Shown: positions 33,021 through 40,534 of the stretch, piece by piece
Layout of the letters: each line of letters starts with the position of its first letter
Position numbering within the stretch: the first letter of the stretch is position 1
From: Chloroflexota bacterium
GTDB lineage: Bacteria > Chloroflexota > Anaerolineae > Aggregatilineales > Phototrophicaceae
Direction: 5' to 3'
Assembly (NCBI GenBank): GCA_026707665.1
Contig: JAPOWK010000058.1
Location: 1 to 64,000, forward strand
Length of the DNA: 64,000 bases
Notes under the pieces: model-generated
Told to the model about the DNA's origin: nothing
What the model saw: only the letters and a program-made list of their open reading frames with translations
Database searches by the model: none
Made by a program: the position numbers and the translations under genes

Positions 33021-33623
33021 ATGACCAGCACCGTTCATCGCGGGCAAAAGCCGAAACTCGGCGTCGCCGAGATGCGACTGAAAAACAATCGCCTCGGCAT
33101 GACCATCTTCCAAATCAGTTGGATCATGGTCTTTTTGGCGATGATAGTCGTCAACTGGCAACTGCGCTTCAGTTATGCCGAATGGCCCCCGGCCGGAGTA
33201 GCGCCCTTCGATCCGCTGCTGCCCACCGCCGCCACCCTGGCGCTGCTGCTGAGTTCGTTCCTGGTCAAGCGCGGCTTGGACGCTTTGCGCGCCCAAAGGC
33301 TGGGCGGTTTTCTCACGTGTTGGCGCGGCGCGATGGCGCTCGGCGTCGCCTTCATGGCGATCATCGTTTACGAATTCGCATCGGTTTCCGACGCCGCCAT
33401 GGCCACGCAATATGGCATCACGATGCGCTTGATGACCGGCTTTCACTTTTTGCACGCGCTGGCGATTCTGGCGATCATTTTTCGCGTATATCGCGGCGGC
33501 GCGGCAGGCCGCTACAGCGGCGACGCGCATGACTCCTGGGCGGTGGAAGGCAGCGCCAAACTCTGGTACTTCGTCACCCTGGCCTGGATCATGTTTTATG
33601 TCGTCCTGTATTGGATCCGCTAA
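33021..33623 (+). CDS. Divergent cytochrome c oxidase subunit III-like protein
   Basis: The 200-residue membrane protein aligns by pattern with subunit III: RLGMTIFQISWIMVFLAM, a loop with AEWPPAG, a helix with LLLSSFLVKRGLDALR, MTGFHFLHALAILAIIFRVYRG, and a final helix with LWYFVTLAWIMFYVVLYW. The final helix differs from the standard WHFVDVVW, which the second subunit III gene at 34.8 kb retains. It therefore looks like a second, diverged subunit III. The ATG at 33021 follows coxA by 43 bases; upstream open codons are a shadow of coxA. It may have a structural role in the oxidase. Confidence 0.75.
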   Translation: MTSTVHRGQKPKLGVAEMRLKNNRLGMTIFQISWIMVFLAMIVVNWQLRFSYAEWPPAGVAPFDPLLPTAATLALLLSSFLVKRGLDALRAQRLGGFLTCWRGAMALGVAFMAIIVYEFASVSDAAMATQYGITMRLMTGFHFLHALAILAIIFRVYRGGAAGRYSGDAHDSWAVEGSAKLWYFVTLAWIMFYVVLYWIR

Positions 33624-33630
33624 ATGAACT

Positions 33631-33769
33631 ACAGAGAACACAGAGAGCGCAGAGGATACGCGTCTGTTGTGCCAGGAGTGCGCGGATTCGGAACACTATT
33701 GCGCGGTTCACAGAGATACAAGGTATCTATTCAAACCAACTCTCTGGGTTCTCTGCGCTCTCTGTGTTT
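33631..33769. repeat. Family C inverted-repeat element, copy 2
   Basis: The arms ACACAGAGAGCGCAGAG (33638-33654) and CTCTGCGCTCTCTGTGT (33751-33767) are perfectly complementary over 17 bases around a 96-base core. It has the shape of a small non-autonomous mobile element and sits inside the cox operon, only eight bases after the preceding stop codon. Confidence 0.88.
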
Positions 33770-33792
33770 AAGAATTATGGGAGGGGCGATCT

Positions 33793-34803
33793 ATGGATAA
33801 ACCGGGCCTTTCCAGGGCGATTCCGGCGCTTATCGCTGGCTTTATCGCCTCGCTGGCTTTCGTTTACGCCGTGCGTGTCTTGCAGAATATGGATCCGGTG
33901 TGGATGAACGCCGATTCCAGCGAGGGCGCGCAGGTCGGCATGGTGCTGGCCGCTTTCGTCTCAATGGCGACCTTCATGTGGGGTGTCGGCGCCTTTGATC
34001 CCAAAATGAGCGAGCACGGCGACCATGCCGATGAGCACGAAGAGGAAGCGCCGGAGAAAGAGTTCGCCCTGCGCACGACCGGTCCCGTCTTCCGCGCTGG
34101 GAAGCGACTCTGGGATTACGCCTGGTACATCATCAACGACACAGCGAAGCCCTGGGCATTTCCGTATCTCAACGTCAGCTTCTTCCTGATCAACTGGATT
34201 GTGAATGTCGTCTGGTTCGTTATCTGGTTCGCCATCGGTTTCGCTCTTTGGCGCGTCTTTTTGATGCTCGTGGCCGGCATCCCGGGCACACTCGGCGCAT
34301 TGTTGATGACCCTGTCATGCCTCGGGCAGACGATCGCCTTCTACGCCGGCCAGCTCTTCCTCGTGCTGACGATCGCCGTCATCACCACGGTCGTGCTATT
34401 CACCTTTGCCTTGCTGCCGCACGGTTTGGGCTTGCAAATCTCTACCGAGCCCAACGCGGATTTCTTCGCCAATGGCTTCGGCGACTTTGTCATTCCCATA
34501 CAAGACATCCTCGGGCTCGTCCTGCCGCCCGATGATTTCGCCAATCAAACGATAGCCGGGACCAGCCAATTCACCGTTCTGCTGGGCTTCATTCTGATCA
34601 TATTCATCTCGCTGGCGCTGGCGGCTGGCGGCATCGCGGTCTTCTTTTATCTGGCGCACCGCGGCGTTCGCGAGGTCCAAGAATACGACCCGACCGACGG
34701 CGAACGGACGCAGATCGTACCGATTCGCGAGGCGGGCAAGATCGCCGGCGGCGTCGTGAGCGTCATCCGCGCCATCCCGCGCGCCATCGGCTACCAGAAA
34801 TAG
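33793..34803 (+). CDS. Unrecognised membrane protein in the cox operon
   Basis: The 336-residue protein has about seven hydrophobic segments: one near residues 8-30, one near 45-65, and a cluster between 134 and 215 with FFLINWIVNVVWFVIWFAIG and FLMLVAGIPGTLGALL, then one near 275-300. An acidic His-rich cytoplasmic or periplasmic loop (about 74-90, SEHGDHADEHEEE) follows the second helix. The C-terminus ends in basic residues. I do not recognise a family. Its position between two subunit III-like genes, and its close spacing to coxC (14 bases), suggest an accessory subunit or assembly factor. The His-rich loop could bind copper; this is inference. Confidence 0.7.
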   Translation: MDKPGLSRAIPALIAGFIASLAFVYAVRVLQNMDPVWMNADSSEGAQVGMVLAAFVSMATFMWGVGAFDPKMSEHGDHADEHEEEAPEKEFALRTTGPVFRAGKRLWDYAWYIINDTAKPWAFPYLNVSFFLINWIVNVVWFVIWFAIGFALWRVFLMLVAGIPGTLGALLMTLSCLGQTIAFYAGQLFLVLTIAVITTVVLFTFALLPHGLGLQISTEPNADFFANGFGDFVIPIQDILGLVLPPDDFANQTIAGTSQFTVLLGFILIIFISLALAAGGIAVFFYLAHRGVREVQEYDPTDGERTQIVPIREAGKIAGGVVSVIRAIPRAIGYQK

Positions 34804-34817
34804 GACGAGAGAAAAGC

Positions 34818-35453
34818 ATGGCAGAATTGACAGCCAACCAGCTTCACACCGCCGCCCATGACGACCATGGGCACATGAGCGAAGAAGAGCACAACAACAA
34901 CATGAAGCTCGGCGTCTGGCTTTACCTGGCGTCGGAAATTGTCATTTTCTCGATCATGATCGTCGGTTACATCATCTTTCGCATCAACGAAAAAGATATC
35001 GTGGCGCAGGCGCATGAGGAACTCGGCGTCGCCCTGGTCACCGCCAATACCTTCGTCTTGCTGGCGAGCAGTTTCTTCATGGTGATGGGCTTGCGCGCGA
35101 TGCAGCAGGGCAACCGAGCGGGCATGCTGCGCTGGATCGGCTTGACCGCGCTAGGCGGCATCGTCTTCCTCGGCGGGCAATACATCGAATACAGCGAGCT
35201 GGCGCATCTCGGCATCGTGCTCGGCTTCGACACCGCCTCCGAGTGGAGCACCTTCGGCATGCGCTTTTACGCGCCCACCTTCTTCCATGGCGCGCACGTC
35301 TTCGTCGGCGTGCTCTGGGCGCTGGAGGTGATGCGGCGCGGCGCCAAGGGCCGCTACGACAACAACCCCATCGGCATTGAGATGTTCGGCCTCTATTGGC
35401 ACTTCGTCGATGTCGTCTGGATCATGCTATTCACCCTCATCTATCTGGTTTAG
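34818..35453 (+). CDS. coxC: Cytochrome c oxidase subunit III
   Basis: The 211-residue protein shows standard subunit III features: NNMKLGVWLYLASEIVIFSIM, ANTFVLLASSFFMVMGLRAM, FLGGQYIEYSEL with the lipid-binding Glu, FHGAHVFVGVLWALEV, and the final helix YWHFVDVVWIMLFTLIYLV. The N-terminus is His-rich (HTAAHDDHGHMSEEEH). It is tightly followed by the small subunit IV-like gene (11 bases). It stabilises subunit I and its proton path. Confidence 0.94.
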   Translation: MAELTANQLHTAAHDDHGHMSEEEHNNNMKLGVWLYLASEIVIFSIMIVGYIIFRINEKDIVAQAHEELGVALVTANTFVLLASSFFMVMGLRAMQQGNRAGMLRWIGLTALGGIVFLGGQYIEYSELAHLGIVLGFDTASEWSTFGMRFYAPTFFHGAHVFVGVLWALEVMRRGAKGRYDNNPIGIEMFGLYWHFVDVVWIMLFTLIYLV

Positions 35454-35464
35454 GAGCGCGGCAA

Positions 35465-35845
35465 ATGGCACAAGCGATGCAGCACGAGGGTGAACACCAC
35501 AGCAATACCGTCCATCTGTTGGGACGGGAGATCACCGTGGAAGGCGGCGTCTACACCGTCGTCTTCGGCGGCTTGGCCGTGCTGACCGTGATCGAAGTCC
35601 TCAGCGCCGAATTCCTCAAAGGCGCTATCCATGACGCCCCGGAGGCCGCCGCGACCTTGCAAGCGATCAAAGCGGTTCTGCTCCTGGGCATCGCCATCAT
35701 TAAGTCAAGCCTCGTCATCTGGTTCTACATGCACCTCAAAAGCGAAAAGCCCCTCATCGCCATCGTCATCCTCCTGCCGCTGCTGATCGCCGGCTTGTCC
35801 ATCATGTTCCTGCTGGCGATTCCGCCGGGCGGCTACGGTATCTGA
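35465..35845 (+). CDS. Cytochrome c oxidase subunit IV-like small protein
   Basis: The 126-residue protein has three membrane helices (about 30-48, 70-92, 97-120). AVLLLGIAIIKSSLVIWFYMHLKSE is the signature of the prokaryotic subunit IV (CoxD-like) family. The ATG at 35465 has GGAG eight bases upstream. It ends the cox operon and probably supports assembly of the CuB centre. Confidence 0.87.
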   Translation: MAQAMQHEGEHHSNTVHLLGREITVEGGVYTVVFGGLAVLTVIEVLSAEFLKGAIHDAPEAAATLQAIKAVLLLGIAIIKSSLVIWFYMHLKSEKPLIAIVILLPLLIAGLSIMFLLAIPPGGYGI

Positions 35846-35895
35846 GCGTCCTTTTCGATAGGCCGGCGCTTCAACTGATTTACGCTCAGCTATGT

Positions 35896-35901
35896 TATAC
35901 T
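35896..35901 (+). promoter_or_regulatory. Candidate -10 box for the Uma2 gene
   Basis: TATACT lies about 34 bases upstream of the Uma2 start codon. No clear -35 hexamer stands 16-18 bases before it. Confidence 0.35.
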
Positions 35902-35934
35902 AGGGCGCGAGTTAGCGTCGGGGGCTGAATCGAA

Positions 35935-36516
35935 ATGGCCATCCAAGAGAAGCTGTACACCGTGGGCGATTTGTGGGCGATGGAGAGCGATCCCGAATTC
36001 GAGAATCGCAAGTTCTATCTCATTGATGGAATATTGTATGAGGACGAGATGCCCGCACGGCCGCATGCTAGACTTCAAGTACGAATCTCACACTTCCTCT
36101 ACGAATACGAAGAAAGATTTGGGCTGGGCGAAGTAACCTCCGAATGCGGTTTCCACCCGCCGAACACGCGCCACACCGCGCTCCTGCCCGATGTCGCCTT
36201 TCAGCGTTTCGACCAGTTGCCCGACCCGCCGCCGGAGCGCTACGTGCCCAAAATGCCAGACTTGGCGGTCGAAATTCAATCGCCATCTGACACAATGAGC
36301 AAACTAAGACACAAAGCGCAAGCCTACCTGGAGAACGGCACGGCAATCGTTTGGCTCGTTCTACCCGAACGGCGCGGAGTCGAGGTCTGTCGCTTGAGCG
36401 ACGGCGGAGAGCTTCAATCTGAGTTTCTAGGACCGGGCGACACGCTCCGCAGCGAAGACATCCTGCCCGGCTTTGAATTGGCGATCAGCGACATATTCGC
36501 GGTTTTGCGCGATTGA
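35935..36516 (+). CDS. Uma2 family (DUF820) PD-(D/E)XK nuclease-fold protein
   Basis: The 193-residue protein has the Uma2 pattern: the N-terminal FYLIDGILYEDEMPARPHARLQ, LLPDVAFQRFDQL with the conserved Asp, PDLAVEIQSPSDTMSKLRHKAQAYLENG with Asp, Glu-x-Gln and a conserved Lys, and IVWLVLPERRGVEV. The family, abundant in Cyanobacteria and Chloroflexota, has a nuclease fold but unclear function. The acidic core E-I-Q keeps Gln where classical nucleases have Lys. It is a monocistronic-looking gene. Confidence 0.9.
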   Translation: MAIQEKLYTVGDLWAMESDPEFENRKFYLIDGILYEDEMPARPHARLQVRISHFLYEYEERFGLGEVTSECGFHPPNTRHTALLPDVAFQRFDQLPDPPPERYVPKMPDLAVEIQSPSDTMSKLRHKAQAYLENGTAIVWLVLPERRGVEVCRLSDGGELQSEFLGPGDTLRSEDILPGFELAISDIFAVLRD

Positions 36517-36552
36517 GTTGCATTCCACAAAGGACGAGAAGGAGCGCTTGCC

Positions 36553-36978
36553 ATGCCCGTTGACATCATTCTCGAAGACGGCACCCGCACCACCATCAAC
36601 GTCCGCCACCACCAATGGCACGGGGATGAACCGGCCGAGGCCGGCGGCACCGACAGCGCGCCCACGCCGGGCGAGATGATGCTGGGCGCTCTTGGCTCCT
36701 GCATGGCGATCACCTGCCGCCTCTATGCCGAACGCAAAGGTTGGGACCTGCAGCGGGTCGAGGTCAAGCTCGATTATGAGCGCTTCAAGGGGGGAGAGTA
36801 CCCAAGCCACCAAGGAACTGATGCTTTCGTACACGAGCTGCGCGAGGCGCTGGTCTTTCACGGCGATCTAGATGGCAAGCAACGTAAACGATTGCGCGAT
36901 ATCGCTGGCAAATGCCCCGTCCACCGTCTGCTCGAATACCCCACTTACTTCGTGGAGTTGGCGCTGACCGAGGAATAA
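36553..36978 (+). CDS. OsmC family peroxiredoxin-like protein
   Basis: The 141-residue protein has the two catalytic cysteines of OsmC/Ohr proteins: GALGSCMAITCRLYAERKG and DIAGKCPVHRLLEY. It should reduce organic hydroperoxides in the cytoplasm. TPGEMMLGALGSC and the N-terminal beta-rich half fit the YhfA/OsmC subgroup rather than Ohr. It lies 36 bases after Uma2 and may be co-transcribed with it. Confidence 0.92.
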   Translation: MPVDIILEDGTRTTINVRHHQWHGDEPAEAGGTDSAPTPGEMMLGALGSCMAITCRLYAERKGWDLQRVEVKLDYERFKGGEYPSHQGTDAFVHELREALVFHGDLDGKQRKRLRDIAGKCPVHRLLEYPTYFVELALTEE

Positions 36979-36984
36979 ACGGCC

Positions 36985-37515
36985 TCAACGGCGATGCGCG
37001 CGGATCCAACCGCCGCGAATGAACTCCGAGTGTTCAACCGTCACAAAGACATCATCCTTGATGTTGCGGATGATCCGCATCACTTGATGGAGATCGCGGC
37101 GATGAACGATGATGTGCAGCTCCTCTACCTCGCCATGTGCGCCCTCGCCCATGATCTCGGTGACGCCATGCCCGTGCTCGCGTAGCGCCAGCGCCATTTC
37201 GTGTGACACTTCACGCGAGGCGATGACAGTCACGCTTTCGTAGGCTTTCACGTATCGGTTCTCTACTTGCATGCCGACGACGCCGCCAACAGCGAAGCCG
37301 AAGACATACGCGGCCAAATTCGGGAGGTTGTTCAAATCGGTGATCACTTGCCCGGCCGTGTAGGCAAACAGCAACGACTCCAAAGATGCGAAGGCGAAAC
37401 CCCACAGGCGCTGCTCGCGCGAAACGAGAATCAGCCGCAGCGTACCTATGACGTTGTTGCTGACGCGCAGGACAAATATGAGGACGGGCAGGAAGCTTGG
37501 GTCTAGGAGTGTCAT
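36985..37515 (-). CDS. UPF0316 / DUF2179 membrane protein
   Basis: The 176-residue protein has three membrane helices (about 5-27, 37-58, 64-85) followed by a cytoplasmic alpha/beta domain. The signature is VSNNVIGTLRLILVSREQR, FASLESLLFAYTAGQV and AVGGVVGMQVENRYVK. The C-terminal DUF2179 domain includes IIVHRRDLHQVMRIIRNI. The family is widespread; its function is unknown. It converges with the OsmC gene. Confidence 0.9.
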   Translation of the reverse strand: MTLLDPSFLPVLIFVLRVSNNVIGTLRLILVSREQRLWGFAFASLESLLFAYTAGQVITDLNNLPNLAAYVFGFAVGGVVGMQVENRYVKAYESVTVIASREVSHEMALALREHGHGVTEIMGEGAHGEVEELHIIVHRRDLHQVMRIIRNIKDDVFVTVEHSEFIRGGWIRAHRR

Positions 37516-37654
37516 GGCGCTCTCTTACGATTTTGAAATCGGATTTTCATTCTAGCAGAATCTGTCATCTCTCATCGCGCTTACCCTACTCAAAACCGAC
37601 CCGCTGTGGTCAACTGCGAATGCGCCGCAAGCATATCCGGCCAAGGTTCTCCCC

Positions 37655-38491
37655 ATGTCCCACAGCCCAAAAGCGCTGCTCGAAAGCTTCAATATATTGC
37701 CCAAAAAAAGCCTTGGGCAGAATTTCATGCATGACCCCAACGCGCTGGAGAAGATCGTGGCATCGGCTGCGCTGCAATCGAGCGAAACTGTGGTGGAAGT
37801 GGGCGCCGGCGCCGGCGCGCTGACTGATCTGCTGGCGAGCGCCGCCCGTCAGGTCTTCTCGATTGAAGTCGACCAGCGCCTGCGGCCGCTCCTCGAAGAA
37901 CGCTTTGATGACGCTGACAATGTGTACCTGGTGTTCAACGATATTCTCAAAACCGATATTGCCGCCCTGGTCGGCGCCAAAGATTACATCGTCGTCGCTA
38001 ACGTGCCCTATTACATCAGTTCGGCCATCCTCTGGCATTTTCTCGAATCGCCCAAGCCGCCGCGGCGCATGGTGATGACCATGCAATATGAAGTGGCGGA
38101 ACGCATCGTTGGCGCGCCCGGTGCGATGAATCTGCTGTCGATCGCCGTCCAGTATTATGGAATCCCGCGCATCATCAGCCGATATGGACCGGCAGTCTTC
38201 TGGCCCCGGCCCAATATCGACAGCGCCATCGTTCGTATCGACACGCACGAAACTCCTCCGCTGCCGCTGCCTCCCGCCGAGTTATTCTTTCGCGTGGTCA
38301 AAGCCGGATTCAGCATGAAGCGCAAGCAACTCAAGAACGCGCTCGCTGGCGGCTTGCGAATCAAGGCGTCCCGCGCTCGTGACCTTCTGCAATCCGTTGA
38401 TATTGATCCGCAGCGCCGCGCCGAAACGCTGTCGCTGGCGGAATGGGCGCGCTTGACGCAAGCGGTCGAAGAAGCGAACGCGGCGCTCTGA
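37655..38491 (+). CDS. rsmA: 16S rRNA A1518/A1519 dimethyltransferase
   Basis: The 278-residue protein methylates two adjacent adenosines near the 3' end of 16S rRNA during late small-subunit assembly. Motifs are clear: PKKSLGQNFMHDPN, VVEVGAGAGALTDLL (SAM motif I), SIEVDQRL, FNDIL, and the target-base motif NVPYYISS. GPAVFWPRPNIDSAIVRI and VVKAGFSMKRKQLKNAL are typical of KsgA/RsmA. Length is normal. It diverges from the UPF0316 gene with about 140 bases between. Confidence 0.95.
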   Translation: MSHSPKALLESFNILPKKSLGQNFMHDPNALEKIVASAALQSSETVVEVGAGAGALTDLLASAARQVFSIEVDQRLRPLLEERFDDADNVYLVFNDILKTDIAALVGAKDYIVVANVPYYISSAILWHFLESPKPPRRMVMTMQYEVAERIVGAPGAMNLLSIAVQYYGIPRIISRYGPAVFWPRPNIDSAIVRIDTHETPPLPLPPAELFFRVVKAGFSMKRKQLKNALAGGLRIKASRARDLLQSVDIDPQRRAETLSLAEWARLTQAVEEANAAL

Positions 38492-38575
38492 TGTTTAACT
38501 TACACTGACGTAGGAAAACCGCAAGGATTCGCGTTTATACTCTAGGCAATCAGTTCGAGCAGGGGGAATCCAATC

Positions 38576-39112
38576 ATGACTTTCGAATTGGCAACTTTGG
38601 GAGGCGGGTGTTTTTGGTGCGTGGAAGCGGTCTACAATCAGCTGACCGGCGTCGAATCGGCGATCTCGGGCTATATGGGCGGGCATGTCGATAACCCGAC
38701 CTATGAGCAAGTTTGCGCCAAGACCACCGGTCACGCCGAAGTCGTCAACGTCCACTTCGACACCGATGTGATCCGCTTTGAAGAAATCCTGAATATCTTC
38801 TTCACCATACACGATCCGACCACGCTGAACCGCCAGGGCAACGATGTGGGACCGCAGTATCGCTCCGGCATCTGGTATCACAGTGAAGAACAGAAACTTA
38901 TCGCCGAAGAGACGATCCGGCGCATTGAAGCAGAAGGACTCTATCGCGATCCTTTCGTCACTGAGGTCACGCCTGCCAGCGCCTTCTGGGTGGCAGAAGA
39001 CTACCACCAGGACTATTTTGTCAACAATCCGCGCTCGGGCTATTGCGCCTACGTCATCGCGCCAAAAGTAGCCAAGTTTCGCAAGCAATACTTTGAGCGC
39101 TTGAAGCGCTAA
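38576..39112 (+). CDS. msrA: Peptide-methionine (S)-S-oxide reductase A
   Basis: The 178-residue protein carries the catalytic motif GGGCFWC near residue 12. VESAISGYMGGHVDNPTYEQ, GHAEVVNVHFD, LNRQGNDVGPQYRSGIWYH and AEDYHQDYF follow, all family-typical. A possible recycling Cys is in NPRSGYCAYV. It repairs oxidised methionine in proteins. It is probably monocistronic; a hairpin followed by a short T-run lies 60 bases downstream. Confidence 0.95.
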   Translation: MTFELATLGGGCFWCVEAVYNQLTGVESAISGYMGGHVDNPTYEQVCAKTTGHAEVVNVHFDTDVIRFEEILNIFFTIHDPTTLNRQGNDVGPQYRSGIWYHSEEQKLIAEETIRRIEAEGLYRDPFVTEVTPASAFWVAEDYHQDYFVNNPRSGYCAYVIAPKVAKFRKQYFERLKR

Positions 39113-39132
39113 TTTCCGCCACAAATACAAAT

Positions 39133-39157
39133 GTAGGGGCGACCTATCAGGTCGCCC
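39133..39157. repeat. Family A palindrome, copy 3
   Basis: The 25 bases are identical to copy 2 at 26026. It sits in the space between the convergent msrA and rplA genes. Confidence 0.88.
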
Positions 39158-39172
39158 GCTTATCGGACGCAG

Positions 39173-39197
39173 AAGGGCGAGCCACCGGCTCGCCCTT
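39173..39197. terminator. Strong hairpin between msrA and rplA
   Basis: AAGGGCGAGCC and GGCTCGCCCTT form an 11-base perfect stem with a 3-base loop. On the + strand it is followed by ACAGTTTT, so it could terminate msrA transcription. It may also be a separate repeat, since its sequence looks like a tandem partner of the family A palindrome. Confidence 0.55.
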
Positions 39198-39225
39198 ACA
39201 GTTTTGGGATAATAGCGCGGATCGC

Positions 39226-39915
39226 CTAGTTTACGGTCGATTCAACGCGCACGCCCGGGCCCATCGTCGAGGTCAGCACCATGCGCCGGACGTAAGCGCC
39301 CTTCTGTGATTCCGGCTTGGCCGCCTGCACCGCATCCACCAGCGCTTGCAAATTCTCCTGCAGCTGTTCCGGCGTGAAGCTGGCCTTGCCGACCGGAATG
39401 TGAAGGTTGCCCGTGCGGTCATTGCGAAACTCGACCCGACCCGCCTTCAATTCGTTTATCACGCGCGGGATATCGTCAGGCGGCACGACGGTGCCGGCCT
39501 TGGGGTTCGGCATCAAGCCGCGCGGGCCGAGAATTCGCGCGATCGGCCCCACCTTGCGCATCATCGGCGGCGTGGCAATGGTGGCGTCAAACTCCAGCCA
39601 GCCCTCATTGCGAATCTGATTGATCACTTCATCGCTGCCGATGATATCGGCGCCGGCCGCCAGGGTCGCCTCTTCCTGCCCTTCTTCGACGAAAGCCAAA
39701 ATGCGAATCGTCTTGCCCGTGCCATGCGGCAGCATCACCGTGGTGCGGACCTGTTGATCGCTGTGGCGAGGGTCAATTCCCAGCCGAAAATGCACTTCAA
39801 TCGTCTCGTCGAATTTCGCCCTGGCGTTATCTTTCACCAGCTTCAGCGCCTCCGCCATCGGGTAATTCCGCTGCCGATCGAAGGTCTTCAGCGCATCGTT
39901 GTATCGCTTTCCCAT
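39226..39915 (-). CDS. rplA: 50S ribosomal protein L1
   Basis: The 229-residue protein is full length. It shows MGKRYNDALKTFDRQRNYPM, the RNA-binding FDETIEVHFRLGID, VMLPHGTGKTIRILAF, GPRGLMPNPKAGTV and the C-terminal VRRMVLTSTMGPGVRVE. It binds 23S rRNA at the L1 stalk and usually represses its own operon. The ATG at 39915 is preceded by GAGGAG. It is the last gene of the operon here: rplJ and rplL, which normally follow, are absent downstream and msrA converges instead. Confidence 0.96.
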   Translation of the reverse strand: MGKRYNDALKTFDRQRNYPMAEALKLVKDNARAKFDETIEVHFRLGIDPRHSDQQVRTTVMLPHGTGKTIRILAFVEEGQEEATLAAGADIIGSDEVINQIRNEGWLEFDATIATPPMMRKVGPIARILGPRGLMPNPKAGTVVPPDDIPRVINELKAGRVEFRNDRTGNLHIPVGKASFTPEQLQENLQALVDAVQAAKPESQKGAYVRRMVLTSTMGPGVRVESTVN

Positions 39916-40016
39916 TATCTCTCTCCTCGTGGTCAACGGGCGAGCACGCCCTCCCACATTCTGAACTCAGTCTGAATTGCTGCGATTCGCCACCTGCGAC
40001 AAACCGCTCCAATCGG

Positions 40017-40442
40017 CTAATCCGACACCTTGATGCCCATCTGACGAGCGGTGCCCTCAACTTGACGCATCGCGCCTTCAATATCGATGGCATTCATGTC
40101 GCTCATCTTGACCTGGGCAATCTCACGCACCTGGTCGCGCTTCAATATCGCCACCGTTTCCGTTAGCGGATTGGAAGCCGCCTTTTCGATGCCGGCCGCC
40201 TTCTTGATGAGGAAGGATGTCGGCGGGCTCTTCAGCGCGAACCTGAATGAGCCATCCATGAACACCGTGATCTCCGCTGGCACAATCTCGCCCATGCGGC
40301 TTGACGTGCGGCCGTTGTATTCCTTGCAGAATTGCATCAGATTGATGCCGTGCTGCGCCAAAGCCGGTCCAATCGGCGGCGCCGGATTGGCTTTGCCCGC
40401 CGGTATCTGCAGCTTGACGATCGCTTTGACTTTCTTTGCCAT
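40017..40442 (-). CDS. rplK: 50S ribosomal protein L11
   Basis: The 141-residue protein has the L11 N-terminal signature [39 protein letters not shown] and the C-terminal RNA-binding domain with [20 protein letters not shown]. It binds the GTPase-associated region of 23S rRNA. It precedes rplA in the usual order, with about 100 bases between them. Confidence 0.97.
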   Translation of the reverse strand: MAKKVKAIVKLQIPAGKANPAPPIGPALAQHGINLMQFCKEYNGRTSSRMGEIVPAEITVFMDGSFRFALKSPPTSFLIKKAAGIEKAASNPLTETVAILKRDQVREIAQVKMSDMNAIDIEGAMRQVEGTARQMGIKVSD

Positions 40443-40470
40443 CTTCGGTCCTCGCTTACTCTCAAACATA

Positions 40471-40491
40471 TCCCGGCCGCGCAGGCCGGGA
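40471..40491. repeat. Perfect hairpin between nusG and rplK
   Basis: TCCCGGCC and GGCCGGGA form an eight-base perfect stem with a five-base loop. No T-run follows on the transcribed (minus) strand, so it is more likely an RNA processing or attenuation structure, or a repeat, than a terminator. Confidence 0.5.
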
Positions 40492-40534
40492 CTCTAAGTG
40501 CATTTCGATTAGCGACTATACGCAATCGCCGAAA

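Noticed and set aside
31754..33031. 425-codon antisense frame across coxA
   Set aside because: The His/Asp/Gln-rich sequence is the typical reverse complement of membrane-helix codons.
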